DNA of 64,000 nt from Streptomyces sp. DH24 (lineage in GTDB: Bacteria > Actinomycetota > Actinomycetes > Streptomycetales > Streptomycetaceae), in contig NZ_JARVKW010000001.1 in NCBI RefSeq assembly GCF_029813775.1, positions 2,501 through 66,500 on the forward strand, given 5' to 3'. The first letter of the stretch is position 1; every line of letters starts with the position of its first letter. The notes beneath the pieces were generated by a model. The model made no database searches, was not told the origin of the DNA, and worked only from the letters and a program-made list of their open reading frames with translations. Shown in pieces: positions 61,321 through 64,000 of this stretch. The position numbers and the translations under genes were made by a program.

Positions 61321-63323
61321 CCACCCCCTTTCCGTTCACGGCCGTTGTCGGTCAGGACGACCTCAGGCTCGCGCTGCTGCTGAACGCGGTCTCGCCGCAG
61401 GTGGGCGGCGTACTCGTGCGCGGCGAGAAGGGCACCGCCAAGTCCACGGCGGTGCGTGCCCTGTCCGCGCTGCTGCCCGAGGTGCCGGTCGTGCCCGGCT
61501 GCCGGTTCTCCTGCGACCCCGGCTCCCCCGACCCGGGGTGCCCGGACGGGCCGCACGAGGCCGGCGACGGGGTGAGCAGGCCCGCGCGCATGGTCGAACT
61601 GCCGGTCGGCGCCTCCGAGGACCGGCTCGTCGGCGCGCTCGACATCGAGCGGGCGCTCGCGGAGGGCGTGAAGGCCTTCGAGCCGGGGCTGTTGGCCGAC
61701 GCGCACCGCGGCATCCTGTACGTGGACGAGGTCAACCTCCTGCACGACCACCTGGTCGACCTGCTGCTGGACGCCGCCGCCATGGGTGCCTCCTACGTGG
61801 AGCGCGAGGGCGTGTCCGTGCGGCACGCCGCGCGGTTCCTGCTCGTCGGCACGATGAACCCCGAAGAGGGCGAGCTGCGCCCGCAGTTGCTCGACCGGTT
61901 CGGGCTGACCGTCGAGGTCACCGCCTCGCGCGAGCCCGACCAGCGCGTCGAGGTGGTCCGGCGGCGGCTCGCCTACGACGACGACCCGGCCGGGTTCGCC
62001 GCGCGCTGGGCCGACGAGGAGGCCGCCGTGCGCGCCCGGATCGTGGCCGCGCGTGCGCTGCTGCCGCGGGTGCGCCTCGGCGACGGGGCGCTGCGGCAGA
62101 TCGCGGCGACCTGTGCCGCGTTCGAGGTGGACGGCATGCGCGCCGACATCGTGATGGCGCGCACGGCGACCGCGCTGGCCGCGTGGGCGGGCCGCGGCGA
62201 GGTGCTGGCCGAGGACGTACGGCAGGCCGCGCTGCTCGCGCTGCCGCACCGCAGGCGCCGCAACCCGTTCGACGCGCCGGGCCTGGACGAGGACAAGCTG
62301 GACGAGACGCTGGAGGAGTTCTCCGGCGAGAGCGAGCACGAGAGCGACGACGACCCCGACCCGGACGGCCCCGGTGGTGGTGGCGGCGGTGGTCAGTCGC
62401 CGTCGGAGGGGCCCGGGGACGGGGATACCGGCGCGCGGCCGGAGGCCGGTGAGGACGGGGAGCCGCAGCCGTCCGGGGGCGCCGGGGAGCAGTCCGCCGT
62501 GCGGGCCGCCGAGCCGTTCCGCACCAAGGTGCTGAGCGTGCCCGGCCTCGGTGAGGGCGCCGCCGGGCGGCGTTCGCGGGCGCGGACCGAGCACGGCAGG
62601 ACCACCGGGGCGCGGCGTCCGCGGGGGGCGCTGACCAAGCTGCATCTGGCGGCGACCGTGCAGGCGGCGGCCCCGCACCAGCGGGCGCGCGGCCGGTCGG
62701 GGCCGGGGCTGGTGGTGCGCCGGGACGATCTGCGGCAGGCGACGCGGGAGGGCCGCGAGGGCAACCTCGTGCTGTTCGTGGTGGACGCCTCCGGTTCGAT
62801 GGCGGCGCGGCAGCGGATGAGCGCCGTGAAGGGCGCCGTGCTGTCGCTGCTGCTGGACGCGTACCAGCGGCGGGACAAGGTGGGGCTGGTGACGTTCCGG
62901 GGGTCGGCCGCCGACGTGGCGCTGCCGCCGACGTCGTCGGTGGACGCGGCGGCGGTCCGGCTGGAGTCGCTGCCGACCGGTGGCCGTACGCCGCTGGCGG
63001 CCGGGCTGCTCAGGGCGCACGAGGTGCTGCGGGTGGAGCGGCTGCGGGACCCGGCGCGCCGGGCGCTGGTGGTCGTGGTGACCGACGGGCGGGCCACGGG
63101 CGGCCCGGAGCCGGTCGCGCTGGCGGGGCGGGCGGCACGGCTGTTCGCGGCCGAGGGTGTCGCCTCGGTGGTGGTGGACTGCGAGTCGGGGCCGGTGCGG
63201 CTGGGGCTCGCCGGGCAGCTCGCGGGCGATCTCGGCGGTACGGCGGTGACGCTGGACGAGCTGCGGGCGGACTCGATCGCCGGTCTGGTCAGGGAAGTTC
63301 AGGGCAACAGGAGGGCGGCGTAA
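61317..63323 (+). CDS. ChlI-ChlD fusion: AAA+ and VWA subunit of the cobalt chelatase
   Basis: The protein has 668 residues from GTG 61317 (GTGA overlap with cobN). The N-terminal AAA+ domain has Walker A GEKGTAKST (36-44), Walker B GILYVDEVNLL, FLLVGTMNPEEGELRPQLLD and an arginine finger region. A ~110-residue acidic/Gly linker (EESEHES-type, DPDPDGPGGGGGGG) follows. A C-terminal VWA domain has MIDAS DASGSM (490-495) and VVVTDGRATGG. It resembles BchI/ChlI fused to BchD/ChlD and, in this operon, supplies both motor and adaptor for CobN. Confidence 0.92.
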   Translation: MTTPFPFTAVVGQDDLRLALLLNAVSPQVGGVLVRGEKGTAKSTAVRALSALLPEVPVVPGCRFSCDPGSPDPGCPDGPHEAGDGVSRPARMVELPVGASEDRLVGALDIERALAEGVKAFEPGLLADAHRGILYVDEVNLLHDHLVDLLLDAAAMGASYVEREGVSVRHAARFLLVGTMNPEEGELRPQLLDRFGLTVEVTASREPDQRVEVVRRRLAYDDDPAGFAARWADEEAAVRARIVAARALLPRVRLGDGALRQIAATCAAFEVDGMRADIVMARTATALAAWAGRGEVLAEDVRQAALLALPHRRRRNPFDAPGLDEDKLDETLEEFSGESEHESDDDPDPDGPGGGGGGGQSPSEGPGDGDTGARPEAGEDGEPQPSGGAGEQSAVRAAEPFRTKVLSVPGLGEGAAGRRSRARTEHGRTTGARRPRGALTKLHLAATVQAAAPHQRARGRSGPGLVVRRDDLRQATREGREGNLVLFVVDASGSMAARQRMSAVKGAVLSLLLDAYQRRDKVGLVTFRGSAADVALPPTSSVDAAAVRLESLPTGGRTPLAAGLLRAHEVLRVERLRDPARRALVVVVTDGRATGGPEPVALAGRAARLFAAEGVASVVVDCESGPVRLGLAGQLAGDLGGTAVTLDELRADSIAGLVREVQGNRRAA

Positions 63324-63922
63324 TGCCTCAGGGACAGCCGAGTGTCATCCCCGACGACGGTCTGACGACGCGTCAGCGGCGCAACCGGCCGCTGGTCGTC
63401 GTGCACACCGGCGTCGGCAAGGGCAAGTCGACCGCCGCGTTCGGGCTCGCGCTGCGCGCCTGGAACCAGGGCTGGCCGATCGGGGTGTTCCAGTTCGTCA
63501 AGTCGGCGAAGTGGAAGGTCGGCGAGGAGAACGCGCTGCGCGTGCTGGGCGCCTCCGGCGAGGGCGGCACCGTCGACTGGCACAAAATGGGCGAGGGCTG
63601 GTCCTGGGTCCAGCGCGACGCGCAGATGGACAACGAGGAGAAGGCCCGCGAGGGCTGGGAGCAGGTCAAGCGGGACCTGGCCGCCGAGACGTACCGGCTG
63701 TACGTGCTGGACGAGTTCGCGTACCCGATGCACTGGGGCTGGGTCGACACCGACGAGGTGGTCGAGGTGCTGCGCGACCGGCCCGGCACCCAGCACGTGG
63801 TGATCACCGGGCGGAACGCGCCCGGCAAGCTGGTCGACTTCGCCGATCTCGTGACCGACATGTCCAAGGTGAAGCACCCGATGGACGCCGGGCAGAAGGG
63901 GCAGAGGGGCATCGAGTGGTGA
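63323..63922 (+). CDS. cobO: Cob(I)yrinic acid a,c-diamide adenosyltransferase
   Basis: This 199-residue CobO/CobA-type corrinoid adenosyltransferase carries the P-loop VHTGVGKGKSTAAFGLALRA, the FQFVKSAKWKVGEENAL block and the conserved RLYVLDEFAYPMHWGWVD and HVVITGRNAP strands. It attaches the 5'-deoxyadenosyl group from ATP to Co(I). ATG 63323 shares a base with the chelatase stop (TAATG), and its stop overlaps the cobB GTG. Confidence 0.96.
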   Translation: MPQGQPSVIPDDGLTTRQRRNRPLVVVHTGVGKGKSTAAFGLALRAWNQGWPIGVFQFVKSAKWKVGEENALRVLGASGEGGTVDWHKMGEGWSWVQRDAQMDNEEKAREGWEQVKRDLAAETYRLYVLDEFAYPMHWGWVDTDEVVEVLRDRPGTQHVVITGRNAPGKLVDFADLVTDMSKVKHPMDAGQKGQRGIEW

Positions 63923-64000
63923 CAGCGTCCGTCCCACGGCTGGTCGTCGCCGCGCCCTCCTCGGGCAGCGGCAAGACCACCGTCGCCACGGGGTTGATGG
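63919..64000 (+). CDS. cobB: Cobyrinic/hydrogenobyrinic acid a,c-diamide synthase, N-terminal fragment
   Basis: Only 27 codons are inside the window, from GTG 63919 (overlapping the cobO TGA). The peptide contains RLVVAAPSSGSGKTTVATGL, the P-loop that opens CobB/CbiA amidotransferases. The frame continues past the window edge. The identification rests on this motif and on the operon context. Confidence 0.88.
   Translation, partial: MTASVPRLVVAAPSSGSGKTTVATGLM

Overview
The window is a contiguous piece of an actinomycete chromosome, almost certainly Streptomyces. The DNA is very GC-rich with strong third-position GC bias, many genes start with GTG (a few probably with TTG), and the window carries lineage markers: a chaplin (ChpE-like), a SpoM-family protein, a Gbn-like GATC-binding nucleoid protein and a 38-residue SGM_5486-type protein. 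The order chpE - serB - fabG/fabI - tyrS - moaA - tandem subtilisins - gbn - pit - cob matches, from memory, the S. coelicolor SCO179x-SCO185x core region. I see no insertion sequence, prophage, CRISPR array, rRNA or tRNA.

Layout. 1-9.2 kb: 3-methyladenine glycosylase (partial), SpoM, a PEBP/YbhB protein, an HNH nuclease, an SPFH/NfeD pair, an ABC ATPase, an unknown protein, a chaplin and a GAF histidine kinase/LuxR response regulator pair. 8.5-19.7 kb: an SDR, a QueA-like protein, a secreted lytic transglycosylase, an FHA-FHA-ABC transporter, serB, a SixA-like phosphatase, and a CynX/NimT-type MFS exporter with its micro-protein and divergent GntR regulator. 19.9-28.4 kb: fabG-fabI, tldD-tldE, tyrS, small membrane proteins and moaA. 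28.5-42.1 kb: a DUF485/sodium:solute symporter pair, two tandem secreted subtilases, a CopD-like protein, a YhhN protein, a sterol desaturase-like protein, a DEDDh exonuclease-BRCT protein, SURF1, a GH15 enzyme and an atypical SDR. 42.5-45.9 kb: an Asp23/Gls24-type envelope operon with a divergent partner. 45.8-53.1 kb: enoyl-CoA hydratase, gbn, an ABC-F ATPase, a VOC protein, an unknown helical protein, an alpha/beta hydrolase and a class II aldolase. 53.2-54.9 kb: a PHO-box-preceded Pit phosphate transporter and a small membrane protein. 54.9-64 kb: a cobalamin riboswitch followed by cobD-cobQ-cobN-chlID-cobO-cobB, with every downstream junction overlapping, which indicates tight translational coupling.

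Most of the window is housekeeping or conserved Streptomyces core. The least ordinary signals are non-coding or tiny. There are degenerate tandem arrays growing out of gene 3' ends between convergent genes (about 100-bp units at 42071-42580, 79-bp units at 35079 onward, 39-bp units at 15949 onward). An 86-bp period duplication between tldD and tldE creates a 29-codon ORF with ATGA junctions on both sides. A likely leaderless 7-codon uORF (MAILLAH) precedes the ABC-F gene. A 19-codon ORF sits between the B12 riboswitch and cobD. GATC sites cluster upstream of gbn. In the Asp23 locus almost every product looks like a variation on an Asp23-type module.
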